Below, piece after piece: positions 1 through 8,783 of a stretch of DNA of 64,000 bases. The DNA is from Solirubrobacterales bacterium. GTDB lineage: Bacteria; Actinomycetota; Thermoleophilia; Solirubrobacterales; 70-9. Each line of letters opens with the position of its first letter. The first letter of the stretch is position 1. The notes below the pieces were generated by a model. That model made no database searches and had not been told where the DNA came from. It saw nothing but the letters and a program-made list of their open reading frames with translations. The DNA lies in NCBI GenBank assembly GCA_025450195.1, contig JANWHW010000016.1:1-64000 (forward strand), given 5' to 3'. The position numbers were made by a program, and so were the translations under genes.

Positions 1-2
1 AG

Positions 3-419
3 CTCCGCGAGGCGATCCCGGCCGCGATCGCACGCGCCGCAAAGGCAATGGTCGAGCCGGAGTTCCGCCAGTTCTCCGGCCTCGACGCGGTCCACCGCCT
101 CGCCGAGGAGGCAGGCTCCTGGCCAGAAGTCACCGAGGATTGGCAGTGGTGCGCGCGCTTTGGCTACCAGGTGATCGAGCGCCGCGGCACCGGCGGCGGC
201 GCCTTCCGCCTCATGTACTCGCGCTTCCTGGAAGAGGCCGGTCGGCCGGAGTCTGTGCTGGCCGCCGAAGCTGCCGCCCGGTGGACCGAGCTCGCATCGA
301 GCTTTCACACGGCAAGCGAGCAGGAAAAGCCTGACCCCGCCCTCTGGCGAGAGATCGACACGACATCTCAACGTGTAGCCGAGGCCGAGAATCGCCTTTG
401 GGACGCTTTGTCCTCTTAG
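3..419 (+). CDS. BtrH/DUF4872-type protein, C-terminal part (5' end outside window)
   Basis: The reading frame is open from the left edge, so only the last 138 or so residues are present; an internal ATG at 48 is not the likely start. The visible part has the segment VIERRGTGGGAFRLMYSRFL, which I associate with the C-terminal DUF4872 domain that follows a BtrH N-terminal (butirosin H-like, cysteine-peptidase-fold acyltransferase) domain. Members are thought to handle acyl or amide transfer on small molecules; the catalytic domain would lie upstream and cannot be checked. Ends in TAG; 120 bp separate it from the next gene. Family assignment is from memory of the motif; substrate unknown. Confidence 0.6.
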   Translation, partial: LREAIPAAIARAAKAMVEPEFRQFSGLDAVHRLAEEAGSWPEVTEDWQWCARFGYQVIERRGTGGGAFRLMYSRFLEEAGRPESVLAAEAAARWTELASSFHTASEQEKPDPALWREIDTTSQRVAEAENRLWDALSS

Positions 420-539
420 CGGGGAACTACTTGGACATTCAGTAGTAACCACTCCTGAGTCCCATTGCTACGTGGTGTACCGTTTTGAAGTGCGGGAGGC
501 GGGTAGTACCGGAATGGAACCCGTCTCGAGGAGAGTGAA

Positions 540-3347
540 ATGAGAGTTAAGGCACGCCCGTTGGGGTTGCTCATGCTCACCGCCGCAATTTCTGTGCTCG
601 CCATCGGAGCTTCGCCAGCTAATGCCGCCTTCGGCATCGAAAAATGGGAAGCGCTGACCTGTACAGAAAACAAAGACACGCCCGAAGTAGGGAAAGCACC
701 GGTATCGGGCTTGCCGCCCCTACCTCAAGATCCTGAACAGTGCACCAGCGGCACCCCCGGGAAGTTCTTTACTCAGGCCGCGGGACATCCAAATTTCGGG
801 ATCACGGACTTCACGCTCAACACCTTCCCGGCGGGCCCGATTGGCTTCCCAGAAGGCTTTGTTAAAACGATCGTGGTCGACACCCCCGAAGGGCTGAGCG
901 TCAACCCCGAGGCGATCCCCCAGTGCACGGTGGAACAACTGGAAGAAACCGAATGCCCAGCGGCCTCTCAGGTCGGCGTCAACTACCTCACCGTCGCTGC
1001 GGCTTCTCCGAAAGAAGGAAAATGCGAACCGTTCCCGGCCTGTCCACAGGCACGGGTCGCGTTTGCCGTCTACAACATGGTGCCCTTTGAAGGAGCACCG
1101 TCGATGGTCGCCTTCCAGACCTCGTTCTTGCACGAGGTCTTCATCGTCGGGTCACTCGACCCGGTCGATCAGCACGTAACCTTCACAATCAGCGATATCG
1201 ATGGGCCGGGAGCGGAAAGTCCCCCGATCATCGGATCGAGGCTCGTCTTCAACGGACAGGCCGGTAATGGCACCTACCTGACGATGCCAAGCAATTGCGC
1301 CGACGGCCAGATCTCGGACCTCTTCGTCGAATCGCAAGGACCACCTTTTGAAGCGAAAGTCAGCACTGACGAAGAAGAATTTGAAACCTCCGTTGGTGCT
1401 GAAGGTTGCGAAGAAGTCCCGTTCGAACCGTCGATCGACGTGGCTCCCAAAGGTGGTGCGGTCGACTCGCCCGAGGCGACTACCGTCAACGTGGGGATCC
1501 CGTTCGACCCCACAGAGCCGATCGCAAACTCGTACCTGAAGACGGCCAAAATCGTCATGCCGGAAGGCACGGGCCTAAATCCCGCCTCCGCCAACGGCTT
1601 GGTGGCCTGCACCGACGAACAGTTCCATTACCACACGGACCTGCCGATCGAATGCCCCAGCGCGTCGAGGATCGGCTCCGTAGAGGTGCAGACTCCGTCG
1701 CTGCCGGCGGATTCGCTTGGCGGCGCCGTCTACGTCGGTAGCCCACTCAGCAACAACCCGACCACCGGGGAACAGTTCCGTGTCTTCATCCACGTGACGT
1801 CGACTCGCTATGGCGTCAACGTGCGGTTGATCGGAAAAGTATTTCCGAACCTGAAAACGGGCCAGCTCACAGCAGTCGTCGAAGAAAACCCCCAGGCGAC
1901 GTTCAGCTCCTTCAAGGTCCACCTCAACGGCGGCCCGAAAGGAACACTGACCACGCCGGGCACCTGTGGCCCTCACACGACGACTACGACGCTCACCCCC
2001 TGGTCTGAACCGGACATTCCCGACGCCACTCCGTTCAGCAGCTTCACCCTGACCAGCCTCCCGAGCGGCGGCAGTTGCCCGAACACGCTGGCCGAGCGGC
2101 CGTTCGTGCCGGGCTACACGGCCAAGTCGAACAGCAGTCAGGGCGGTGCCTACAGCCCGTTCCAGGTCCACATCGGCCGTGCCGACGGCGAGCAGGAGCT
2201 GAAGGCCGTCAACGTGACACTGCCCAAGGGCCTGACCGGCAAACTTGCCGGCATCCCCTACTGTCCAGAGGCCGCTATGACGGCGGCCGCGTCTGCCAGC
2301 GGCGCCGCGGAGCTGGCCAGCTCCAGCTGCCCAGCGGACAGTCTGATCGGGACCATGACCACCGCGGCCGGAAGCGGGAGTGGCCCAATCAAAATCGCCG
2401 GCAAAGCGTTCCTGGCCGGCCCCTACAAGGGAGCACCGCTATCGATGGTGACGATCACCCCAGGCGTCGCCGGTCCGTATGACATCGGCACCGTCGTCGT
2501 CAGGGTCGCTCTCAACGTCAACCCAAAAACGGCGCAGGTCAACGCGGTGTCCGACGTGATTCCCGATGTATTCGGCGGGGTGAAGCTGGACATCCGCTCG
2601 ATCGACGTAGACGTCAACCGCAACCAGTTCTCGCGGAATCCGACGAATTGCTCCGCAAAGGCGACAAGCGGCGCGATCAACGGGGGTGGAGCCAACCCGG
2701 CCGATCCGGCCGCGTTCAGCTCCTATCCGGTCAGCGATCCCTATTCCACCACCGGCTGCGACAGCCTCGGCTTCAAGCCGAAGCTGTTTACGCGTCTGTT
2801 TGGCCCGACCAAGCGTGCGAAGAACCCGCGCATTCGGGCGATCATGGAAGCTCGCGAAGGCGATGCCAACCTCAGCCGTGCAGCGTTGACGTTGCCACAC
2901 TCGATATTCCTCGATCAGAGTCACATCAAGACGGTGTGCACGAGGCCGCAGCTGGCCTCACAGACGTGTCCGAGTGCATCGGTCTACGGCAACGCCGAAG
3001 CGAAGACGCCGCTGCTCAGCAACCCGCTGAAGGGCCCGGTCTACCTTGTGTCCTCCAACCACAAGCTGCCGGACCTCGTGGCCGACCTGCGCGGCCAGGT
3101 CAACATCCAGGTGCACGGCGTGATCAGCTCGAAGAAAGGCGGGATCAAGACCGTCTTCAACGAAGTTCCGGACGTTCCGGTGAAGAAGTTCGTCCTGAAC
3201 ATGCAAGGTGGCAAAAAGAGCCTCCTCGTCAACTCGAAAAACCTCTGCAAAGGCAAGCAGGCCTCGGTGATGAACCTGAAGGGCCAGAACGGCAAGCAGG
3301 TCAAGAACAACAAATTGCCGCTCAAGGTCTCGGGCTGTAAGAAGTAA
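540..3347 (+). CDS. Large secreted four-unit Cys-pair repeat protein
   Basis: 935 residues with a Sec signal peptide (positive MRVKARP, hydrophobic core to about 24, cleavage near ANA-A at 29). The mature part repeats one pattern four times: a Cys, then CPxxSxxG, then a third Cys 93-114 residues later. Cys pairs are at 129/139, 357/372, 575/597 and 800/810; third Cys at 253, 476, 704 and 903. Between them are beta-rich Gly/Pro/Thr stretches, and no catalytic motif is visible. The same Cys pattern occurs once each in the products at 25728-26564 and 52990-53793, so this looks like a multi-unit version of that domain. A Shine-Dalgarno (gaggagag) lies just before ATG. Likely a cell-surface or extracellular structural or binding protein; function unknown. 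Confidence 0.85.
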   Translation: MRVKARPLGLLMLTAAISVLAIGASPANAAFGIEKWEALTCTENKDTPEVGKAPVSGLPPLPQDPEQCTSGTPGKFFTQAAGHPNFGITDFTLNTFPAGPIGFPEGFVKTIVVDTPEGLSVNPEAIPQCTVEQLEETECPAASQVGVNYLTVAAASPKEGKCEPFPACPQARVAFAVYNMVPFEGAPSMVAFQTSFLHEVFIVGSLDPVDQHVTFTISDIDGPGAESPPIIGSRLVFNGQAGNGTYLTMPSNCADGQISDLFVESQGPPFEAKVSTDEEEFETSVGAEGCEEVPFEPSIDVAPKGGAVDSPEATTVNVGIPFDPTEPIANSYLKTAKIVMPEGTGLNPASANGLVACTDEQFHYHTDLPIECPSASRIGSVEVQTPSLPADSLGGAVYVGSPLSNNPTTGEQFRVFIHVTSTRYGVNVRLIGKVFPNLKTGQLTAVVEENPQATFSSFKVHLNGGPKGTLTTPGTCGPHTTTTTLTPWSEPDIPDATPFSSFTLTSLPSGGSCPNTLAERPFVPGYTAKSNSSQGGAYSPFQVHIGRADGEQELKAVNVTLPKGLTGKLAGIPYCPEAAMTAAASASGAAELASSSCPADSLIGTMTTAAGSGSGPIKIAGKAFLAGPYKGAPLSMVTITPGVAGPYDIGTVVVRVALNVNPKTAQVNAVSDVIPDVFGGVKLDIRSIDVDVNRNQFSRNPTNCSAKATSGAINGGGANPADPAAFSSYPVSDPYSTTGCDSLGFKPKLFTRLFGPTKRAKNPRIRAIMEAREGDANLSRAALTLPHSIFLDQSHIKTVCTRPQLASQTCPSASVYGNAEAKTPLLSNPLKGPVYLVSSNHKLPDLVADLRGQVNIQVHGVISSKKGGIKTVFNEVPDVPVKKFVLNMQGGKKSLLVNSKNLCKGKQASVMNLKGQNGKQVKNNKLPLKVSGCKK

Positions 3348-3352
3348 AAGTC

Positions 3353-3404
3353 CGGTGGTAGTGGCGCGGTGGGCTTCGGCCCGCCGCGCCACAGCCGTCC
3401 ACCG
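3353..3404. terminator. Stem-loop between convergent genes
   Basis: A 14-bp stem (3361-3374 with 3379-3392, one G-T wobble) closed by a TTCG tetraloop, with an outer 6-bp pairing (3353-3358 with 3399-3404). It begins 6 bp after the secreted-protein stop and ends 12 bp before the stop of the leftward methyltransferase. It suits a bidirectional terminator although there is no T-tract on either side. Confidence 0.65.
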
Positions 3405-3415
3405 AAGGGCTCCTC

Positions 3416-4027
3416 TCAGCGAGGGTGGAGCCTCGCGAAATAGGCGAACCAGTTGCCCGAATGGCTCTCGTAGTCAAGACCGGCATCGGAAGCCTGGCGC
3501 TTGAGGCTGGAAAGCGTCGTGAAGTGGGGATCGCCGAAGAGCTCGCCGACGACGAGGCGCCCGGTCGGCTTGAGAATCCGATGGATCTCCCGCAGCGCAG
3601 CTGCCTGATCGGGGATCTCACCGAGGACGGCCGTGAGGACGACGGCGTCCATCGAGTCGTCCTCGTAAGGAAGAGCGGTGGCATCGCCCCGGGTCGGGAT
3701 CACGTTCGCAAGGCTGCGCTCGGCAGCGCCGCGCATTACATGGTCGAGGAACTCCTGCTGGAGATCGAAGATCTCCAGCTTGCCCTCGGGGCCAACCCAC
3801 TTCGCAATGTCGAATGAGTAGTAGCCGGTGCCGGGGCCAATCTCGAGGACCCGCTCTCCGGGCTGTGCGATCAGAACCGAGCTCAATCTGTCGCGAGTGA
3901 CGATCGGATGGGGAGCTTCGACCCAGAAGCGCTGTCCATACGGGCACGCCGACGGGTTCTTGCGCCACCACAGCGCCGCGGCCAGGGTCGCCAGCGCCGC
4001 GGTGCCGATCAGCCTCTTAAGGCGCAT
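3416..4027 (-). CDS. Membrane-anchored class I SAM-dependent methyltransferase
   Basis: 203 residues from the ATG at 4027, which overlaps the upstream stop by one base (TGATG). An N-terminal hydrophobic segment (LIGTAALATLAAALWW) suggests a membrane anchor. The SAM-binding motif I is VLEIGPGTGYYS, followed by an acidic residue in LEIFDLQ (motif II) and RGDATALPYEDDSMD (motif III region), the layout of UbiE/Methyltransf_11 enzymes. The frame stays open further upstream, but that stretch is the overlapping upstream genes and has no methyltransferase features. It is the last gene of a four-gene leftward cluster. Substrate unknown. Confidence 0.85.
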   Translation of the reverse strand: MRLKRLIGTAALATLAAALWWRKNPSACPYGQRFWVEAPHPIVTRDRLSSVLIAQPGERVLEIGPGTGYYSFDIAKWVGPEGKLEIFDLQQEFLDHVMRGAAERSLANVIPTRGDATALPYEDDSMDAVVLTAVLGEIPDQAAALREIHRILKPTGRLVVGELFGDPHFTTLSSLKRQASDAGLDYESHSGNWFAYFARLHPR

Positions 4028-4248
4028 CAGTCGCCAGGTGAGAAACCGACCCGGTGCTCCCCCGAATCGATGCGCAGAAAGGCAACCTTGCCGAGATAGA
4101 CGGCAAGCATGCCGTCCTCGGTCTTGAGGTCGTACCAGCCGCCCTTCTCGACCCGCTTGCGAAGGTCCGCCAAATCGGAATCGGATAGTCGTGCCGACAC
4201 CACCTGGCCGCCCTCGAAACCAATCTCGACTCTCTGCGCATCGGCCAT
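4027..4248 (-). CDS. Small conserved-looking protein of unknown function
   Basis: 73 residues, overlapping its upstream neighbour (epimerase stop) and downstream neighbour (methyltransferase start) by one base each, which implies translational coupling. The sequence is a mix of short charged beta strands (VEIGFEGGQVVSARL, LAVYLGKVAFLRID) with no signal peptide, membrane segment or recognisable motif; it may be a small beta-barrel-like domain. I do not recognise the family. The tight coupling is the main reason for calling it real. Confidence 0.65.
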   Translation of the reverse strand: MADAQRVEIGFEGGQVVSARLSDSDLADLRKRVEKGGWYDLKTEDGMLAVYLGKVAFLRIDSGEHRVGFSPGD

Positions 4249-4682
4249 CAGTGCCCTCCCTCATCGGTGGTTTCGCCATCCCCGGCAGGCTCGACTATCT
4301 CGGTGAGCACACCGCCGGTCGAGCGCGGATGCAAGAAGGCCACCCTGCTGCCGCGAATGCCGGCTCGCGGCTCCGAATCGATCAGCTCGAGGCCCGTGGC
4401 CGCCAGCTTCTCTAGAGTCGCATCGATATTGCCGACCGCGTAGGCGACGTGGTGCAAACCCGGTCCCTTTCGGGCAAGAAACTTGCCGACCGCCGTGTCC
4501 TCTCCAAGCGGCCGCAACAGCTCCACATGCCCGTCTCCGACATCGAGCAGCACAGCCTCCACGCCTTGGGACTCGACGGTCTCGCGATGCGCGAGCTTCA
4601 TTCCAAAGCTCGTCTCATAGAGGGCTATCGCGGCATCGAGATCCTCGACTGCGAGGCCAACGTGGTCGATCCTGTCGAACAT
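4248..4682 (-). CDS. mce: Methylmalonyl-CoA epimerase
   Basis: 144 residues of the vicinal-oxygen-chelate (glyoxalase) fold. It interconverts (R)- and (S)-methylmalonyl-CoA in propionyl-CoA metabolism. Expected metal ligands are visible: His in DHVGLAV near the N-terminus, His in GLHHVAYAV and Glu in LTEIVEP near the C-terminus; two beta-alpha-beta modules are evident. The last ten or so residues are polar and acidic and probably disordered. The start is 10 bp after the stop of the DUF1385 gene, so the two are probably co-transcribed. Note that the abbreviation mce here means epimerase, not the MCE lipid-transport proteins at the right end of the window. Confidence 0.9.
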   Translation of the reverse strand: MFDRIDHVGLAVEDLDAAIALYETSFGMKLAHRETVESQGVEAVLLDVGDGHVELLRPLGEDTAVGKFLARKGPGLHHVAYAVGNIDATLEKLAATGLELIDSEPRAGIRGSRVAFLHPRSTGGVLTEIVEPAGDGETTDEGGH

Positions 4683-4692
4683 CGGCGCCAGT

Positions 4693-5529
4693 CTACGTTG
4701 CAGCCGGCGGCTCGACCCTGTTCCCCAGCGCCCCCTCGGCGCGAAGGATCTCTGCGAGCGCGGCTATTCCAACCTCGAGCTGCTCGGGGGCCGGCTCCTT
4801 CGTCGCGATACGACGCTGGATCTCGCGGCCAGGCGCGTGGAACGCCTCCGCCAAGGGCGTACCGTGATTGCGATCGCTCCAAGCGAACATCTCGACCGCG
4901 ATCGAAGCGCCGCCAAGACCGACCGCCGCCCGCAGAAGCGGGCTTGGGTTCTCGACCAGCCGCTCCAAAAGGACAGCGCCGCCGACGGAGAGCAGCATCA
5001 TCGGGGCGATCAGGTTCGAGCCGCAGCGATCGTGCTCCTTCGGGACCGCCGCCGGGTCCTCGATCCCCTGCTCGTAGGCGGCAATCGCCTTGTGCTCGAC
5101 GCCGTGGTAGGCGGCAAGGTCGCGGTCCATGAGGGCAACGACCGCCGGCACGATGCCGACTGCCTGCACAAGGCCCTCGCGAAGCGCCGACAGCGGCAGG
5201 CGCTTGCGCAAGGCCGTCGTGGCAATCAGCGTCGAGCCGATCGCGGTCACCACACGCCAATCCTCAAACGGCAGTCGCGCCGCCGGCAACCGGCGGCGCA
5301 CCAGGGGAAGCACGACAAGTGCCTCGGCAAGCTTCAAGGGACCGCGCAGCCCCGGTGCCCGCGACGCGAGGGCGGGCGCCAGCTCCGGCTTGCGCTCGGA
5401 AGCCGTCTGGATCTCTCCGTCCCGATCGCGCACGGCCGCCGCCCAGTGGGTCGGGCCATGGATCAAGAGACCGTTGCGCAGCGCCATCCCACCGAGTCGC
5501 AGACGCTCCGTGCTCACTTCAGCGCTCAC
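4693..5529 (-). CDS. YqhQ-like DUF1385 membrane protein
   Basis: 278 residues from a GTG at 5529; an ATG at 5487 (MALRNGLLIHGP) is an equally possible start, as neither has a strong ribosome site. Family hallmarks are RNGLLIHGPTHWA near the N-terminus, the polar motif YHGVEHKAIAAYE, HDRCGSN, and WSDRN close to the C-terminus, with hydrophobic stretches between. The His/Glu/Cys motifs suggest a metal site within the membrane, as in YqhQ proteins, whose function is not established. It is first in the cluster with the epimerase, the small protein and the methyltransferase. Compared with typical members it has fewer clear transmembrane helices. Confidence 0.75.
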   Translation of the reverse strand: MSAEVSTERLRLGGMALRNGLLIHGPTHWAAAVRDRDGEIQTASERKPELAPALASRAPGLRGPLKLAEALVVLPLVRRRLPAARLPFEDWRVVTAIGSTLIATTALRKRLPLSALREGLVQAVGIVPAVVALMDRDLAAYHGVEHKAIAAYEQGIEDPAAVPKEHDRCGSNLIAPMMLLSVGGAVLLERLVENPSPLLRAAVGLGGASIAVEMFAWSDRNHGTPLAEAFHAPGREIQRRIATKEPAPEQLEVGIAALAEILRAEGALGNRVEPPAAT

Positions 5530-5609
5530 CCGTCTCACGATACGGGTTCCCGGCGGCGCCGGACTCCCCTGACCGGCGCCTCGGACAGAGGCTGTGCGTG
5601 TGTCGGCGC

Positions 5610-5649
5610 AAAAAGCCCGACGACCGCGCGTTTGCGAGCGCGGTCGTCG
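5610..5649 (-). terminator. Rho-independent terminator of rarA
   Basis: Perfect 12-bp stem CGACGACCGCGC (5618-5629) with its complement at 5638-5649 and an 8-nt loop. Read on the minus strand it is followed by GGC and five T (5614-5610). It lies about 140 bp after the rarA stop and about 80 bp before the DUF1385 start, so it separates the two leftward transcription units. Confidence 0.85.
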
Positions 5650-5785
5650 AGTTCCCCCCTGTTTCCCTTGCCTTTGTACTGGCCGAAGGCCCCCAGTCCA
5701 GGCCTCCGGCCAGTTGTCGGCTCTCCCTGGCTCTAGCTTGGAAAGCCGCTCTTGAAACACTGCGTATAACAGGAAGTTGCGGCAG

Positions 5786-7117
5786 TTACGACGCCCTGCG
5801 AAATCTCTTTCGCAAGGCGTCCCAGCGCCGCCCGAGCTCCGCCTCGAAACCGCGATCAGTCGGCGCGTAGAAGCGCAAATCGCCGAGCTCCTCGGGCATC
5901 AGCGATTGGTCGCTCACCCCATCGGGCTCATCGTGCGCGTAGCGGTATCCCTCACCCCGGCCGAGCTTCTTGGCGCCGGGATAGTGAGCGTCCCGAAGGT
6001 AATCGGGCGGGGTCTTGGCGCCATTTGCACGCACCTCTCCCCGTGCGGCGGCGAGGGCTTTGTAGGAAGCGTTCGACTTCGGGGCCAGGGCCAGATACAC
6101 CGTCGCCTGGGCAAGGTTGTGGGCGCACTCCGGCAGGCCCACCCGATCAACCGCATTGGCGGCAGCATCGGCGACCAGCAGAGCCTGAGGATCGGCATTG
6201 CCGACGTCCTCAGAGGCAAGGATGACCATGCGACGAGCTATGAAGCGAGGGTCCTCTCCGCCCTCCAGCATCACGGCCAGGTAGTACAGCGCAGCATCGA
6301 CGTCTGAGCCCCGCGTCGACTTGATCCAGGCCGAGATGAAGTCGTAGTGGCGATCGCCGTCTCGGTCGTAGTCGAGCGCCTTCCGCTGCAGCGCGTCCTC
6401 GATCGCCGCGATATCGACTTCGCTCTCGCCGGCATGCTCGACAGCCCTCTCCAGCCCGGCCAGGGCGACGCGTGCGTCGCCCCCGGAACGATCCACCAGC
6501 ATCTCCAGTGCCCTGGGGTCAACGGGTGGAGGATTGGCGAGTCCCCGTTCGGGATCTGAGAGCGCCCGTTGCAGCAACGCTTTGACCTGCTCAGGATCCA
6601 GCGGCCGCAGCTCATATATCTGACAACGGGACAGAAGCGCGGAGTTGACCTCGAAGTACGGGTTCTCGGTGGTGGCGCCGATCAGCGTAAGCAGGCCCTC
6701 CTCCACCGCCGGCAGCAGTGCGTCCTGCTGGGCCTTGTTGAAACGGTGGATCTCATCGAGGAAGAGAACCGTTTGCCGACCGCTGGTTTGGCGACGCTCC
6801 TTGGCCCGCTCGATCACCGCTCGAATCTCCGCCCTCCCGGCGTTGACGGCCGACTCTTCCTCGAACGCGCCCTCCGCGCCTGCCGCCGCAATGCGCGCCA
6901 GCGTCGTCTTGCCCGACCCCGGCGGCCCATAGAGGATGGCGCTGTGAGGCCGGCCGCTCTCGATCGCCGTCCGCAGGGCCGATCCCTCTTTCAGCACGTG
7001 CTCCTGGCCAACCAGCTCCGCGAGGCTCCGCGGTCGCATTCGCACCGCCAGTGGCGCGTCGGCATCGGGAGTCGCGTCGGAGCCACGGGTCTCGCCTATG
7101 TCGAAGAGCTGCTCCAC
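5786..7117 (-). CDS. rarA: Replication-associated recombination protein A (AAA+ ATPase)
   Basis: 443 residues, the usual RarA/MgsA/WRNIP1 length. Walker [10 protein letters not shown] and Walker [13 protein letters not shown] are in the first third, sensor 1 is GATTENP, and the C-terminal part has the MgsA helical region including [18 protein letters not shown] and the H-x-PGAKKLG-type end. These ATPases act at stalled replication forks and interact with SSB and clamp-loader components. It is a single-gene unit with a terminator downstream, divergent from the DUF2236 gene with about 100 bp between the starts. The N-terminal 25 residues before the [13 protein letters not shown] motif are non-conserved acidic linker. 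Confidence 0.95.
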   Translation of the reverse strand: MEQLFDIGETRGSDATPDADAPLAVRMRPRSLAELVGQEHVLKEGSALRTAIESGRPHSAILYGPPGSGKTTLARIAAAGAEGAFEEESAVNAGRAEIRAVIERAKERRQTSGRQTVLFLDEIHRFNKAQQDALLPAVEEGLLTLIGATTENPYFEVNSALLSRCQIYELRPLDPEQVKALLQRALSDPERGLANPPPVDPRALEMLVDRSGGDARVALAGLERAVEHAGESEVDIAAIEDALQRKALDYDRDGDRHYDFISAWIKSTRGSDVDAALYYLAVMLEGGEDPRFIARRMVILASEDVGNADPQALLVADAAANAVDRVGLPECAHNLAQATVYLALAPKSNASYKALAAARGEVRANGAKTPPDYLRDAHYPGAKKLGRGEGYRYAHDEPDGVSDQSLMPEELGDLRFYAPTDRGFEAELGRRWDALRKRFRRAS

Positions 7118-7218
7118 ACTTCGATAGTGGCAGGGCGAGCCGGCGCCATTGCCGGATCGACCTGAAGCGGGATACTTGATACGAATTCAGTTCTGTCATA
7201 CCATCTCGTTCGAGACCC

Positions 7219-8118
7219 GTGCCTACCTTTCTCCCCCATCCCGATGAAATCCCAGCCCTGGTGGCGAAGCCAGGATCGGCGCTGTGGCGCTACGGAGGAG
7301 ACGTACGCCTGATCGGCACCGGCGCCTACGCGATCCTGTTGCAGGTCGGCCACCCGACGGTCGGCGCCGGCGTGAGCGAGCATTCGGATTTCCGAGCGGA
7401 CCCCTGGGGCCGGCTGCTCCGCACCCTCGACTACTCCTACGTGATGACCTACGGCGGGCCGACCCTTGCCGGTGAGATGGGCAAGCGTATCCGCGAGATG
7501 CACAAGCACATCAAGGGAGTCAGGCCCGACGGCGAGCGCTACCACGCCCTCGAGCCCGAGGCATATGCCTGGGTCCACGCCACCCTGGCCCACTCGATCG
7601 TGCGTGGCCACGAGTTGCTCGGCAACCCAATTCCCGACAGCGAGATCGAGGAGTTCTATGCCGAATGGCGGCGCGGGGGGCGGCTGATCGGGGTGCGCGA
7701 ACGCGACCTGCCCGAGAGCTGGGCCGATTTCGGCGACTACTTCGAGCACATGGTGACCGAGCGCCTCGAGCGCACCGCGGCGGTGGACGAAGTCCTGGAG
7801 TCGCTGGAGAACCCCGCCAAGCCGCCCATCCCTTTCCTTCCCGCCGGGGCATGGCGGGTCGCGCGCATCCCGGCCCTGCACCAAACCACCCTGATAACCG
7901 GCGGGCTGCTCTCTCCGCTGCTGCGTGACCGCTTCGGGGTTCGCTGGACCCGCGCCAAAGAGACCCAGCTGCGAGCTCTGGCGGCGACCTCGCGGGCAGC
8001 GACACCACTATTGCCACGCTCGTTGCGCAACGTCGGCCCGAGCTATCTGCGCTGGCGTCGAAAGGAGATCGCCCGGGGCGATGCGGGCTCTCCGTCGCGC
8101 GTCCCGGTAGCCGCGTAG
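7219..8118 (+). CDS. DUF2236 / MpaB-like oxygenase-family protein
   Basis: 299 residues from a GTG start. The sequence matches the DUF2236 (ER-bound oxygenase MpaB / latex-clearing-protein related) pattern: SALWRYGGDVRLIGTGAYAILLQVGHPTVGAGVSEHS at the start is split over conserved helices, and the His-rich core includes WVHATLAHSIVRGHELLG. Family members bind heme b and some cleave polyisoprene, but this protein's activity is unknown. The C-terminal tail is basic. Its stop directly abuts the ATG of a TetR regulator, so the regulator probably controls this unit. Confidence 0.8.
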   Translation: MPTFLPHPDEIPALVAKPGSALWRYGGDVRLIGTGAYAILLQVGHPTVGAGVSEHSDFRADPWGRLLRTLDYSYVMTYGGPTLAGEMGKRIREMHKHIKGVRPDGERYHALEPEAYAWVHATLAHSIVRGHELLGNPIPDSEIEEFYAEWRRGGRLIGVRERDLPESWADFGDYFEHMVTERLERTAAVDEVLESLENPAKPPIPFLPAGAWRVARIPALHQTTLITGGLLSPLLRDRFGVRWTRAKETQLRALAATSRAATPLLPRSLRNVGPSYLRWRRKEIARGDAGSPSRVPVAA

Positions 8119-8748
8119 ATGGCGGTCGAGCCCCTCACCTTGCTCACCCACGCCGTCGGCCCGGACGCCGCGCCCCCCGACGACGCGACCAGCAACCGCA
8201 TTCTCGACGCCGCCCTCGACCTCGCCGCAGCCTCGGGCGTTCAGCACCTGACGATGGACGCCGTAGCCCGTCGCGCCCATGTCGGGCGGATGACCGTCTA
8301 CCGCCGCTTTGGCGACAAGCAGGCCCTGGTCGCGGCACTTGGGGCGCGGGAGGGCCGGCGCTGCCTCGCCGAGCTCGACGCCGCTGCGGAGCCCGACGCG
8401 CCGATCGCCGAGCAGGTGGCGGCCGGCTTCGCCACCAGCCTCCGTCTCGCCCGCGAGCATCCCCTGCTGAGCAGGCTCGCCCGGCTTGAGCCTGAGACCG
8501 TGCTTGGGGCCCTCACCGAGGATGGAGGGGCTCTGTTCGCCGTCGCCCGCGCTTACCTGGAGAGGCGCCTGCGCGAGTCCCAGCTGGCCGGCGTTCTCGG
8601 TCCGATTGAGGTCGGCGAGGCAGCCGAGCTGTTGGTCCGGCTAGCGGTCAGCTTCGTACTGATCCCCGAGAGCGTCCTGCCGCTCGAGGACGAGGACCGG
8701 GTGCGGGAGCTGGCTCGGCAGCTTTTGGCGCCGATCCTCGAAGGCTAG
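8119..8748 (+). CDS. TetR/AcrR-family transcriptional regulator
   Basis: 209 residues. The N-terminal helix-turn-helix is typical (LTMDAVARRAHVGRMTVYRRFGDK split as helices 2 and 3), followed by an all-helical ligand-binding and dimerisation domain. The ATG follows the upstream TAG with no gap, indicating coupling to the DUF2236 oxygenase gene; an aldehyde dehydrogenase gene starts 35 bp downstream. A repressor of this three-gene unit is the simplest inference. No operator palindrome was identified with confidence in the 100-bp rarA/DUF2236 intergenic region. Confidence 0.9.
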   Translation: MAVEPLTLLTHAVGPDAAPPDDATSNRILDAALDLAAASGVQHLTMDAVARRAHVGRMTVYRRFGDKQALVAALGAREGRRCLAELDAAAEPDAPIAEQVAAGFATSLRLAREHPLLSRLARLEPETVLGALTEDGGALFAVARAYLERRLRESQLAGVLGPIEVGEAAELLVRLAVSFVLIPESVLPLEDEDRVRELARQLLAPILEG

Positions 8749-8783
8749 GCGGCAGCGGCGCGAACCGGCATTACAATCGCGCC

